Below are positions 1 through 6,568 of a stretch of 36,125 nt of DNA, piece after piece. The stretch spans positions 1-36,125 of the forward strand of contig CAZVZK010000102.1 in NCBI GenBank assembly GCA_964630925.1, in the 5' to 3' direction. The stretch is from RGDT01 sp964630925. GTDB lineage: Bacteria; Planctomycetota; Planctomycetia; Gemmatales; Gemmataceae. The translations under genes and the position numbers were made by a program. A model generated the notes under the pieces. The model worked only from the letters and a program-made list of their open reading frames with translations, ran no database searches and was not told where the DNA came from. Every line of letters begins with the position of its first letter. Positions within the stretch are counted from its first letter, which is position 1.

Positions 1-2
1 GG

Positions 3-329
3 CACGCCGGACGCCTGCTGCCCTTGCCCGAGGAGATGGACGCCGAGCTGGAGGCGGAGCGCGGCGAGCGTGCGGAAGCGGAGCGTCTCCGCGCCGACGC
101 GGAACGCCGGGGTGAGCAGGCGGAGCGTCTCCGGGCCGACGCGGAACGCCGGGGTGAGCAGGCGGAGCGTCTCCGGGCCGACGCGGAACGCCGGCGCGAA
201 GAGGAGGAGCGGCTGCGGCTGAAGGCAGAGCGCGATCGCGAGGACGCCTCGGCGCGGCAGGCGGCGTTGGAGGCGGAGGTGGCCCGGCTGCGGGGGCTGC
301 TCGCCGGGCCGTCGGCCCCGCCCGCCTGA
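3..329 (+). CDS. C-terminal coiled-coil tail of a probable Uma2-family protein (5' truncated by window edge)
   Basis: The reading frame is open from the first bases, so the gene begins outside the window. The visible part reads HAGRLLPLPEEMDAELEAE and continues as an almost uninterrupted charged helix rich in Glu, Arg and Ala. It contains three consecutive 14-residue repeats (ERLRADAERRGEQA type), each two heptads long, and ends with a short Pro/Ala tail. Planctomycete Uma2 proteins (PD-(D/E)XK nuclease-like, PF05685) often end this way after their catalytic domain, with a '...RLLPTPEE' junction followed by a long coiled coil. The catalytic domain itself is not visible, so the family is inferred from the junction and the tail. 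A different coiled-coil protein remains possible. Confidence 0.55.
   Translation, partial: HAGRLLPLPEEMDAELEAERGERAEAERLRADAERRGEQAERLRADAERRGEQAERLRADAERRREEEERLRLKAERDREDASARQAALEAEVARLRGLLAGPSAPPA
81..206 (+). repeat. Three tandem 42-bp units inside the coiled coil
   Basis: Units start at 81, 123 and 165 with a 42-bp period. The first two are nearly identical in DNA and the third diverges in its last third. Each unit encodes 14 residues, or two heptads, so copy-number change would lengthen the coiled coil without breaking the frame or the helix phase. Confidence 0.85.
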
Positions 330-418
330 CTCGCCCTCCGCGATTTCCGGCGGCTCCCGGCCCGGGTTGGTATGGCGTGTGCAAACGGAGGCGTGCCCAC
401 CCACGCCGTGAGGCCGCC

Positions 419-1162
419 ATGCAGCAGCTCGTCGCCGACGGAAGCAGACTGAACGTGCAGTTCGACGCGCACGAATTCGCCCTCCCCGAGGCGGAACGCG
501 CCCGGATGACGAACGGCCTGGAGGCGTTGGGGCGGCACGCCGCCGCCTTCCCCGTGGCCGACCTGCACGTCTACCTGGAGTACAACCGGCACAGCCGGCA
601 CTACGCGGTGAAGCTGACGCTGATCCTGCCGGGGACGACCCTGTCGGTGCGCGAGGACATGGAGCAGATCCACCCGGCCTTCGACAAGGCCCTCGCCGTC
701 CTGCACGACAGGCTGACGGCGTACAAGGCCCAGATGGGCGGCGAGCCGCAGCGGCAGCACGCGGAGAAGGGGACGGCGCACACGGTCGAGGCCGCGGGGG
801 GCCTGGACGCGGGGGCCCTGACGGCGGCGGCGGAGGCGGGGGACTACGCGGCGTTCCGGGTGGCGGCGCTGCCGTACGAGGAGGCGCTGCGGAAGAAGGC
901 GGGGCGCTGGGTGGAGCGGTACCCGGAGGTGAACGGCAGGATCGGGCGTGGGCTGGAGATCAACGACGTCGTCGAGGGGGTGTTCCTGGCCGCGTTCGAG
1001 CGTTTCGACTCACGCCCGGCGGACCTCCGGTTCGGCGACTGGCTCGACGGGCTGATCGACGAGGAGGTGCGGGAGCTGCGTGACCGCCCGGACAAGGAGC
1101 TGGAGAACATCGGCCTGGCGCGGTCGGCGGTCGAGGCGCAGGGCGGCCCGGCGCTGGGGTGA
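419..1162 (+). CDS. HPF/RaiA-type ribosome hibernation domain fused to a sigma-70 region-2-like domain
   Basis: The first ~100 residues resemble the ribosome hibernation-promoting factor/RaiA (sigma-54 modulation) fold: a strand starting LNVQFDAHEF, a helix (ERARMTNGLEALGRH), strands with VADLHVYLEYN and HYAVKLTLILPG, then a helix VREDMEQIHPAFDKALAVLHDRL. Such proteins bind the 30S decoding region and inactivate ribosomes in stasis. After a linker, residues ~130-235 resemble sigma-70 region 2: KAGRWVERYPEV, EINDVVEGVFLAAFERFDSRP, LRFGDWLDGLI. No region 4 follows, so a working sigma factor is unlikely and the domain may only be a structural relative. The ATG at 419 has GAGG six bases upstream. 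An in-frame GTG at 377 would add 14 Arg-rich residues and is less likely. The HPF call is good; the second domain is an inference from motif resemblance. Confidence 0.75.
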   Translation: MQQLVADGSRLNVQFDAHEFALPEAERARMTNGLEALGRHAAAFPVADLHVYLEYNRHSRHYAVKLTLILPGTTLSVREDMEQIHPAFDKALAVLHDRLTAYKAQMGGEPQRQHAEKGTAHTVEAAGGLDAGALTAAAEAGDYAAFRVAALPYEEALRKKAGRWVERYPEVNGRIGRGLEINDVVEGVFLAAFERFDSRPADLRFGDWLDGLIDEEVRELRDRPDKELENIGLARSAVEAQGGPALG

Positions 1163-1168
1163 GGCGGG

Positions 1169-1591
1169 CTATTTCTTCTCGCGCTTGAACGTGACGACGA
1201 TGAACCACGCCTCCGTGGCCTTGTCGAAGGTCGTCGTCAGGCCGGGGTTGAACGCGCCTTGCGGGACGGTGTTGACGCAGACGCGCAGCGTGTCGCCCTT
1301 CACCTCGTAGTCGCCGCGGTACATCTTGCCGCCGCCGAAGCCCGGCCCGCTGTCGGAGAACAGGAACGCCCGGCCGCCGCCGAGGTGGCTCAGCCACACC
1401 GGGCCGAACGGGGCGAGGTCCAGGTGATTCGCCGAGAACCTCGTCTTCGCGAGGTCGGCCTTCGTCGTGGGCGTGGTGCCCCGGCGGCCCTCGACGGCCA
1501 CCCACTTGCCGGACAGCTCCGCGGGCGGGGAGCCGCCGACCATGCCGGACGCGGGCTGCCCCAGGCACGCGAGGACGATGGCGGCCAGCAT
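1169..1591 (-). CDS. Exported TIGR03067-domain protein
   Basis: A 140-residue protein with a short hydrophobic N-terminus (MLAAIVLACLGQPASG) that looks like a signal peptide. The remainder reads like the planctomycete TIGR03067 domain: LSGKWVAVEGRRG near residue 27, then a beta-rich stretch with FSANHLDLAPFGPVWL, GGKMYRGDYEVKGDTLRVCVN and a closing AWFIVVTFKREKK. The domain is expanded in Gemmata and relatives, and its biochemical role is unknown. The start lies 3 bp after the stop of the upstream esterase gene, so the two are almost certainly co-transcribed. Both products appear to be exported. Confidence 0.8.
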   Translation of the reverse strand: MLAAIVLACLGQPASGMVGGSPPAELSGKWVAVEGRRGTTPTTKADLAKTRFSANHLDLAPFGPVWLSHLGGGRAFLFSDSGPGFGGGKMYRGDYEVKGDTLRVCVNTVPQGAFNPGLTTTFDKATEAWFIVVTFKREKK

Positions 1592-1594
1592 GGC

Positions 1595-2302
1595 TCACTT
1601 CTCCGGGAGCGGGTGGTCGGCGAAGAACTTCCAGATCCGGCCGTTGATGTCGGTCTTGACGGCCCAGAAGTGCCCCAGGCCGGGCACCTCGACGTACTTC
1701 ACCTCGTGCCCTTCGCGCCTGTACTTATCCCTGTTCTCTCGGGCGAAAGCAACGGGGAAGATCGTGTCCTTTTCGCCGTGGACGATCATCACGGGGAACT
1801 TGCGGGCCGCCCCGACGCCGAGGAGCGTCTGCAGGCCGAGCGGTCCGGAGTGCGAGGCGACGGACGCGACGGTCTTCGAGCGCTCCTTGCCGACGAGGTG
1901 GGCGAAGTAGCCGCCGTTGGACATCCCTAAGACGTGGATGCGGCGTGCATCGATCTTGTAATCCTTCGAGATCTTCGCGACGAGGGCGTCGAAGAACGCC
2001 AGGTCCCTGGCGGCCTTGTCGGGGGCGATGCCGAAGCTGCCGCCCAAAGCGTTGGGGTAGGCGAGGATGAACTGATGTTTCGACGCCGACTCATTCAGCC
2101 TGGTGTAAACGGGCATGATGTCCTTGCTGTCGATCAGCATGCCGTGGAAGGCGACGACGAGCGGCGCGGGCTTTGCAAGATCGACACTCTTCGGGACGAC
2201 GAGCCGGTAGGCGCGTGTCTCGCCGGAGGCCTTGAGGGTCTCGGCGGCGAAGTCGCCATGCTTCTGCGAGGCGGCGAGGAGGACGAGGAGGAGCGGCGTC
2301 AT
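1595..2302 (-). CDS. Exported alpha/beta hydrolase, PHB-depolymerase/feruloyl-esterase-like
   Basis: A 235-residue protein with a very short hydrophobic leader (MTPLLLVLLAASQ). The fold reads cleanly: LVVAFHGM (oxyanion region), nucleophile elbow GMSNGG with Ser128, catalytic Asp in HGEKDTIFP (Asp179) and His in GLGHFW (His211). The sequence ARRIHVLGMSNGGYFAHLV matches the LpqC/esterase PHB-depolymerase family. These enzymes cleave ester bonds in polymers or plant-derived esters outside the cytoplasm; the substrate cannot be told from sequence. It is the first gene of a two-gene unit with the TIGR03067 gene (3-bp gap). Its start lies 86 bp from the divergent histidine kinase start, so both promoters should sit in that space. 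Confidence 0.85.
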   Translation of the reverse strand: MTPLLLVLLAASQKHGDFAAETLKASGETRAYRLVVPKSVDLAKPAPLVVAFHGMLIDSKDIMPVYTRLNESASKHQFILAYPNALGGSFGIAPDKAARDLAFFDALVAKISKDYKIDARRIHVLGMSNGGYFAHLVGKERSKTVASVASHSGPLGLQTLLGVGAARKFPVMIVHGEKDTIFPVAFARENRDKYRREGHEVKYVEVPGLGHFWAVKTDINGRIWKFFADHPLPEK

Positions 2303-2387
2303 GTCAGGTCCGGCCGGTGGCCGAGGCGGGCGGCTGATGATAGGACGTCGGGATACATCTTACCACTCGGCGCCCGCGGGTGCCACC

Positions 2388-4547
2388 ATGCCGCCGGATC
2401 GAGCCATCCTCGACGCCCTGCCGCAGGCCGTTATCCTGTTCGACGGCCCAGGGGCCGGCGCGCGCGTGGTGTACGCCAACCCGGCGGCGCTGGCGCTGAC
2501 GGGGTACGCCACGTTGAACGGCCGGACGCTGGGGTCGCTGGCGGACGCGGAGGCAGGGATGGCCGCGGGGCGGCGTGCGGACGGGTCGGCGTTCGCGGCG
2601 CGGGTGTCGCTGACGCGGGGCGGGGCCGCCGTGTTGACCGAGGTCCCCGGCCCGGTCCCCGTGGGGGAGGTGACCCCGCCGGTGGTGTCGGCGCGGATGC
2701 CGGCCCTGGGCGGCTGGGAGCTGGACGGCGCGACGCGGAGCATCCGCTGGACCGAGGAGGCGTTCGGCGCGGGCCGGCGCGACGGAGGGCAGGGGCTTCC
2801 GCTGGAGGCGGTTCTGCCGTTGTTTCACCCCGAGGACAGGGCGGCGGTGCGGGACGCGGCGGAGGCGGCCCTGACGGCGGGCACGCCTTTCGACCGCGAA
2901 TTCCGCCTGTCGACGGGGGACGGGCGTGTGGTGTGGGTGCGGGCCGTCGGCGTGCCGGAGGTGTCGGGCGGCAGGGTGGTGCGGGTGCACGGCACGTTCC
3001 AGGACGTCACGGAGCGCAAGCTGGCGGAGGAGGCCCTGCGCGCGACGGAGCGGAGGTATGCGGACCTGGTCCACCACATCGACGGCATCGTGTGGGAGGT
3101 GGACGCGCGCACGTTCCGGTTCACGTTCGTCAGCCCGCAGGCGGAGCGGATCACCGGCTTCCCGGTGTCGCGCTGGCTGGGGGAGGAGGGCTTCTGGGTC
3201 AAGCACATCCACCCGGAGGACCGCGACCTGGCCCTGTCGTTCTGCCTGGAGCGGACGCGGCGCGGCGAGGACCACGACTTCGACTACCGCATGATCGCCG
3301 CCGACGGGCGCGTGATCTGGCTGCACGACGTGGTCAGCGTGCAGTGCGAGGGCGGCGAGGCGGTGACGCTGCGCGGCGTGATGGTGGACGTCACGCGGCG
3401 CCGCGAGCTGGAGGAGCGCCTGCGCGAGACGCAGCGGATGGAGAGCCTCGGCCTGCTGGCGGGCGGGCTGGCGCATGACCTGAACAACCTTCTGACGACG
3501 GTGCTGGGGCACGCCGGCCTGGCGGCGGCGGCGCTGCCCGAGGCGTCGCCGGTGCGGGCCAGCCTGGCGGCGATCGAGGAGGCCAGCGTGCGGGCGGCGG
3601 AGATGTGCCACGGCCTGCTCGGGTACGCGGGACGCGGGCGGGTGGTGGTGGGGCCGGCCGACCTGGCGGCTCTGGCGGAGGAGTCGGTGCGGCTGATCCG
3701 CCTGTCGGTGTCGCCGGCGGCGCGGCTGGCGCTGGACCTGCCGGCCGGCCTCCCCGCGGCCAACGTGGACGCGAGCCAGATGCGGCAGGTGGTGATGAAC
3801 CTGGTGATGAACGCCTCCGACGCGCTGGGGGGGCGCGAGGGTGAGATCCGGGTGACGGCGGCCGAGGTGCGGTGGGGCCGGGACGAGCTGGACGCGATGG
3901 TGTTGGGGCGCGAGCTGGCGGAGGGGCGGTACGTCCTGCTGGAGGTGGCGGACACGGGCTGCGGCATGGACGAGGGGACGAGGAGGAGGGTCTTCGACCC
4001 GTTCTTCACGACGAAGCCGTCGGGGAGGGGGCTGGGGATGGCGGCGGTGCTGGGGATCGTGAAGGCGCACGGCGGCGCGGTGCAGGTGCGCAGCGCGGCC
4101 GGGGAGGGGACGGCGGTGCGGCTGGTCCTGCCGGCGGGCGGGGCGGGGTCGCTGGCCCCGCCCCGGCCGGAGGCGCCGGCGGGGCACTGGTCCGGAACGG
4201 TGCTGGTGGCGGACGACGAGGGCTCGGTGCGGCACCTGGCTTGTCTGATGTTGGAGTCGCTCGGCTTCGACACGGTGCGGGCGCGGGACGGCGTGGAGGC
4301 GCTGGAGGTGGCACGCGAGGGTTGGCCGACGCTGCGGCTGGTGTTGCTGGACATGACGATGCCGCGGATGGGCGGGCGCGAGGCGTGCGCGGCGATCCGA
4401 GAGCTGGCGCCGGGCCTGCCGGTGCTGGTGATGAGCGGCTACTCGGAGTCGGGGCTGCCGGCGGCGCCGGGCGTGGGGTTCCTGAAGAAGCCGTTCAAGA
4501 TGGCGGAGCTGGCCGACGCGCTGCGTGCGCTGCTGGGCGTGGAATGA
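2388..4547 (+). CDS. Hybrid sensor histidine kinase with PAS domains and C-terminal receiver
   Basis: A soluble sensor kinase of 719 residues with no obvious transmembrane segment. Residues ~1-75 form a degenerate PAS (ILDALPQAVILFDG, VVYANPAALALTGY). A second PAS ends in VHGTFQDVTERK and a third runs from YADLVHHIDGIVWEV to VMVDVTRRR. HisKA follows with the H-box LAHDLNNLL (His363). The ATPase domain has an N-box (MNLVMNASDAL), DTGCGMD and GRGLGMAAV. The receiver starts at VLVADDEGSV and carries phospho-acceptor Asp655 (LLDMTMPRMGG) and the terminal Lys of FLKKPF. No output domain is present, so phosphate probably passes to a separate phosphotransfer protein or regulator. The ATG at 2388 sits directly before the first PAS. 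Earlier in-frame ATGs at 2301 and 2337 would add a Gly/Arg-rich leader unlike a protein domain. Confidence 0.9.
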   Translation: MPPDRAILDALPQAVILFDGPGAGARVVYANPAALALTGYATLNGRTLGSLADAEAGMAAGRRADGSAFAARVSLTRGGAAVLTEVPGPVPVGEVTPPVVSARMPALGGWELDGATRSIRWTEEAFGAGRRDGGQGLPLEAVLPLFHPEDRAAVRDAAEAALTAGTPFDREFRLSTGDGRVVWVRAVGVPEVSGGRVVRVHGTFQDVTERKLAEEALRATERRYADLVHHIDGIVWEVDARTFRFTFVSPQAERITGFPVSRWLGEEGFWVKHIHPEDRDLALSFCLERTRRGEDHDFDYRMIAADGRVIWLHDVVSVQCEGGEAVTLRGVMVDVTRRRELEERLRETQRMESLGLLAGGLAHDLNNLLTTVLGHAGLAAAALPEASPVRASLAAIEEASVRAAEMCHGLLGYAGRGRVVVGPADLAALAEESVRLIRLSVSPAARLALDLPAGLPAANVDASQMRQVVMNLVMNASDALGGREGEIRVTAAEVRWGRDELDAMVLGRELAEGRYVLLEVADTGCGMDEGTRRRVFDPFFTTKPSGRGLGMAAVLGIVKAHGGAVQVRSAAGEGTAVRLVLPAGGAGSLAPPRPEAPAGHWSGTVLVADDEGSVRHLACLMLESLGFDTVRARDGVEALEVAREGWPTLRLVLLDMTMPRMGGREACAAIRELAPGLPVLVMSGYSESGLPAAPGVGFLKKPFKMAELADALRALLGVE

Positions 4548-4561
4548 GGGCCCGCTTCGAC

Positions 4562-4590
4562 TTGACCCGCCCGCCCACCCAGCGTACCCT
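4562..4590 (+). promoter_or_regulatory. Sigma-70-type promoter for the GNAT gene
   Basis: TTGACC at 4562-4567 and TACCCT at 4585-4590 are separated by 17 bp. The acetyltransferase ATG is 25 bp downstream, with AGGAG at 4604-4608 in between. This gives the gene its own promoter right after the histidine kinase stop. Confidence 0.5.
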
Positions 4591-4615
4591 CCTCGACGCC
4601 CGCAGGAGCCCGCAC

Positions 4616-5098
4616 ATGGACGATACCCTCGCCTTCCGCCGCCTCGTCCCCGCCGACGGGGCCGCCCTCGCCGCCTTCTTCGCCGCCCTCGCCGCCTCCG
4701 GCGATACGCGCTTCTTCCACCCCCACCCGTTCACCCACGACCACGCCCACCTCGTCGCCGCCTACCCCGGCCGCGACCTCTACGCCGCCGCCTTCTCCGC
4801 GGGGAGGGTCCTCGCCTACGGCCTCCTGCGGGGGTGGGACCAGGGGTACGCCGTCCCCAGCCTCGGCATCGCCCTGCACCCGGACGCCCGCGGCTCGGGC
4901 CTCGCCCGCTCGTTCATGTCCTACCTCCACTCCGCCGCCCGCCTCCGCTCCGCGCCGCGCGTCCGCCTCAAGGTCTACCCGGAGAACGCCCCGGCGCGAC
5001 GCCTTTACGAGTCGCTCGGCTACGCCTTCTCCGAGGCCGCGCCCGACGGCCAGATCGTCGGCGTCCTCGACCTGACGAGGGCCGCCAGGGCCGCCTGA
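4616..5098 (+). CDS. GNAT-family N-acetyltransferase
   Basis: A 160-residue single-domain protein. It starts with the usual LAFRRLVPADGAALAAFFAAL opening and has LGIALHPDARGSGLARSFMSYLHSAA, where the ARGSGLA segment is the acetyl-CoA pyrophosphate-binding loop (R/Q-x-x-G-x-A type). It ends with VRLKVYPENAPARRLYESLGYAF, the standard beta-bulge and C-terminal helix. The protein should transfer an acetyl group from acetyl-CoA to an amine; the acceptor is not predictable. The start is supported by AGGAG seven bases upstream. Codons in the first half use C in the third position more than the neighbouring kinase gene does. Confidence 0.85.
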   Translation: MDDTLAFRRLVPADGAALAAFFAALAASGDTRFFHPHPFTHDHAHLVAAYPGRDLYAAAFSAGRVLAYGLLRGWDQGYAVPSLGIALHPDARGSGLARSFMSYLHSAARLRSAPRVRLKVYPENAPARRLYESLGYAFSEAAPDGQIVGVLDLTRAARAA

Positions 5099-5130
5099 TC
5101 CCGCCCAACACCTTCCGTACAATTGCGGGC

Positions 5131-5513
5131 ATGCGGGTACGGGACGCACTCCTGGCGGCGGCCTGCGACGTGCCGGACGACGACCTGCCGCGGGGCGCTC
5201 GGGCGCTGGCCCGCTGGCCGGGCTGCCTCGCCTGGAGACGCTGTTGCTCTCCGACTGCGCCATCGGCGATGAGGGGTGCCTGGCGCTGATGCGGCCCGGC
5301 CTCCTGGCGTCGATCGCCTTCCTGACGTTGGACGACAACGGCCTGTCGGACGACGAGGCCACGGCCATCCTCGAGGGCCTGCCCGCCGGGCAGCTCACCG
5401 ACCTGACGATGAACGACGACGGCATCAGCGACGGTCTGGTGTTGCGGCTGCGTCGGCGCTTCAAGGGCGTGCTGTTCTTCTCCCGCGCGAGCGTGCCGGA
5501 CGAGGACGGGTGA
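5131..5513 (+). pseudogene. Decayed TIGR02996 / leucine-rich-repeat protein
   Basis: One frame starts at the ATG at 5131 and encodes MRVRDALLAAACDVPDDDLPR, which matches the start of the TIGR02996 repeat-companion domain (DREALLxAVxxxPDDDxPRLVYADWLEE). That domain breaks off after ~21 residues. From about 5214 a different frame carries leucine-rich-repeat sequence (LPRLETLLLSDCAIGDEG, then LTLDDNGLSDDEATAIL and LTMNDDGISD) to the stop at 5513. An intact gene would have both parts in one frame with more sequence between, so an internal deletion with frameshift is the simplest reading. A -10-like TACAAT lies at 5118-5123. A short product from the TTG at 5244 (89 aa) cannot be excluded. Confidence 0.6.
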
Positions 5514-5638
5514 GGCTGACATTTTTCCCCCCTCGGCGCGAACCACCCCTGGGGGTGTCGCGTCATTACTTTCGAACGCGGCACGGGGATCGGCGAAAAA
5601 GCCGGTCACGCCCCGCGAGGTGGTCCGTAAGAGAGGGC

Positions 5639-5686
5639 ATGATGAGCAGCGTCTTCAGCGAGATCTGGTTCGCCGCCCTCTTGTGA
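5639..5686 (+). CDS. Possible 15-residue peptide upstream of the RNase P RNA gene
   Basis: Two consecutive ATGs at 5639 and 5642 follow GAGAGGG at a plausible ribosome-binding distance and open a frame encoding MMSSVFSEIWFAALL. The stop codon overlaps the -35 element of the promoter proposed for the RNA block. It is too short for coding statistics and may be chance. It is listed because it is the only translatable-looking element in the 200 bp before the RNA block. Confidence 0.15.
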   Translation: MMSSVFSEIWFAALL

Positions 5687-5710
5687 CCACCGGCCACTTC
5701 CTGCTAGCAT
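5681..5710 (+). promoter_or_regulatory. Promoter candidate for the RNase P RNA/tRNA block
   Basis: TTGTGA at 5681-5686 and TAGCAT at 5705-5710 are spaced by 18 bp, and TGC just before the second hexamer makes an extended -10. Predicted initiation is near 5717, at the base of the hairpin at 5713-5748 and ~40 bp before the RNase P RNA helix P1. No better promoter is visible closer to the RNA. Confidence 0.4.
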
Positions 5711-5712
5711 GC

Positions 5713-5756
5713 GGGGGCCCGGTGTCACGACCCAGACACCGGGCCCCCTGGTTTTT
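5713..5756 (+). terminator. Strong hairpin plus T-run directly before the RNase P RNA
   Basis: A perfect 14-bp stem (5713-5726 with 5735-5748, 8-nt loop) is followed by TGG and then five T at 5752-5756. It is either the terminator of upstream transcription or, because the best promoter lies just upstream, a leader hairpin of the RNase P transcript. The bases CCCTGG-TTTTT-CCAGGG at 5746-5762 can form a second small hairpin that shares its right arm with RNase P helix P1. Confidence 0.55.
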
Positions 5757-6020
5757 CCAGGGCCCCGATGAGGTGGTCGGCCCGCGCCACCGCCGGTGTG
5801 GGCAACCATGCTGGAGGAAAGTCAGGACACTACTGCTTAACGAGGGAGGGAAGCGCCCGCGAGGGCGTGGACCGCTCGGACCTCGGAGGGTGCAAGCCGA
5901 ATAGGCCGTAGCCGGTGAGCAGGGCGTTGACGGCCTGGTGGGTGCCTAGAGAAATGGTGGACGCCCGCGAGGGCGAACAGAATCCTGCTTACGAGGCCGG
6001 CCTCCTCATCGGGGCCCTGG
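5757..6020 (+). ncRNA. rnpB: Compact RNase P RNA (class A-like catalytic core)
   Basis: This is the RNA component of the ribozyme that removes 5' leaders from tRNA precursors. Seen: the CR-I signature GGAGGAAAGTC (5813-5823), GCAAGCC-GAATAGGCC (5892-5907), CTAGAGAAATGG (about 5946-5957) and the CR-V segment ACAGAATCCTGCTTAC (about 5977-5991). Helix P4 pairs CAGGA (5823-5827) with TCCTG (5983-5987), different from the usual CCGGG/CCCGG but compensated. P1 is unusually long: 17 perfect pairs (5757-5773 with 6004-6020), continuing eight more after one mismatch. The total is ~264 nt against roughly 350-400 for typical bacterial class A RNAs. CR-II/CR-III signatures are absent; a CGAGG/CCTCG stem (5841-5845, 5881-5885) enclosing a CGCCC-GCGA-GGGCG hairpin stands where the specificity domain should be. 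Ends are set by the P1 arms. Confidence 0.8.
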
Positions 6021-6032
6021 ATACTGGGGGAC

Positions 6033-6102
6033 GGGTCAGTGCATCTGGTGAAGCGGCGGGCCTCCAAAACCCGCGAGGTGGGTTCGATCCCTACCTGACC
6101 TG
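6033..6102 (+). tRNA. tRNA-Trp (anticodon CCA)
   Basis: Loop CTCCAAA gives anticodon CCA. The T arm is GTGGG-TTCGATC-CCTAC. The acceptor pairs GGGTCAG with CTGACCT (G1-U72 wobble), and discriminator G73 fits bacterial tRNA-Trp. The D stem is weak and C31-A39 is unpaired, so it is the least regular tRNA of the array. It starts 12 nt after the RNase P RNA P1 helix. No CCA is encoded; CTG follows. Confidence 0.75.
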
Positions 6103-6120
6103 CTGTCGGAGTGAAGTCGA

Positions 6121-6192
6121 CGGGCCGAGGCCGAGTGGCGAGGCACTCGTCTGATACGCGAGCTGAGGTAGGTTCGATTCCTGCCGGCCCGA
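6121..6192 (+). tRNA. tRNA-Ile (anticodon GAT)
   Basis: Acceptor CGGGCCG/CGGCCCG is perfect. The D arm has GCC/GGC with a GG in the loop. The anticodon stem CTCGT/GCGAG encloses CTGATAC, and the T arm is GTAGG-TTCGATT-CCTGC. A73 fits Ile. It is followed by CTG. tRNA-Ile(GAT) is usually found in rRNA operons; here it sits in a tRNA array. Confidence 0.88.
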
Positions 6193-6198
6193 CTGGAC

Positions 6199-6270
6199 GG
6201 TCCTGGTGAGCGATGGCCGCTCGCCACCGTGACAAGGTGGAGCACGCTGGTTCGATTCCAGCCTGGATCA
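6199..6270 (+). tRNA. tRNA-Val (anticodon GAC)
   Basis: The D stem GAGC/GCTC is perfect. The anticodon arm CCACC-GTGACAA-GGTGG reads GTC codons. The T arm is GCTGG-TTCGATT-CCAGC, and the acceptor GGTCCTG/CTGGATC has one T6-T67 mismatch. A73 fits Val. Only 6 nt separate it from tRNA-Ile. It is followed by CTG. Confidence 0.85.
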
Positions 6271-6301
6271 CTGTTTCTTTATCGTCGAGGGGAGGTGTGT
6301 C

Positions 6302-6496
6302 ATGGCGAAGGTGATGAAGGCCGTCGCTGCGCCGGCGAAGGAGCCGGCAACGTTGACGGTGAAGGTCGATCCGCTCCCGCTGGCACGCGGGGCGATGAAG
6401 GTGCGTCGCGGCGGGCTGCACGCCACGGCGAGGCACGCCGGCCGGGCCGCCGCGAAGCGGGTCTGGAGGCGAGAGGGAGACGGGCTGCTTGTCTAA
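6302..6496 (+). CDS. 64-residue very basic protein inside the tRNA array
   Basis: The ATG at 6302 has GGAGG at 6291-6295, an ideal six-base spacing. The product (MAKVMKAVAAPAKEPATL... to ...RVWRREGDGLLV) is rich in Lys, Arg, Ala and His, with no signal peptide, membrane segment or recognised domain. Charge and size are reminiscent of small nucleic-acid-binding proteins, but I do not recognise the family. The last five codons and the stop lie inside the 5' half of tRNA-Ala(TGC) (overlap 6482-6496). That points either to a translated spacer ORF tolerated by the tRNA gene or to a chance frame. The good ribosome-binding site argues for translation. Confidence 0.45.
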   Translation: MAKVMKAVAAPAKEPATLTVKVDPLPLARGAMKVRRGGLHATARHAGRAAAKRVWRREGDGLLV

Positions 6497-6552
6497 CGGG
6501 AAGACACTGGCCTTGCACACCAGTCATCGGGGTTCGACTCCCCGGCGGTCCG
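6482..6552 (+). tRNA. tRNA-Ala (anticodon TGC)
   Basis: The acceptor GGGCTGC/GCGGTCC contains the G3-U70 wobble that marks tRNA-Ala. The D stem is GTCT/AGAC, the anticodon loop CTTGCAC and the T arm CGGGG-TTCGACT-CCCCG. C31-A39 is unpaired, and the discriminator is G rather than the usual A for Ala. The 5' half overlaps the end of the small basic ORF. It is followed by CTG. Confidence 0.82.
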
Positions 6553-6568
6553 CTGTCGGAAGAAGAAT

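Noticed and set aside
2304..4235. 643-codon open frame antisense to the histidine kinase, and similar long frames (for example 8318-10582 plus, 15420-17657 plus, 22029-23630 minus)
   Set aside because: They mirror strongly supported genes, consist of Arg/Pro/Gly/His-rich low-complexity sequence and contain no domain. Long antisense frames are expected at this GC content.
5713..5756. Hairpin as part of the RNase P RNA itself
   Set aside because: It lies outside the P1 helix, which closes perfectly at 5757/6020. The T-run separates the two structures.
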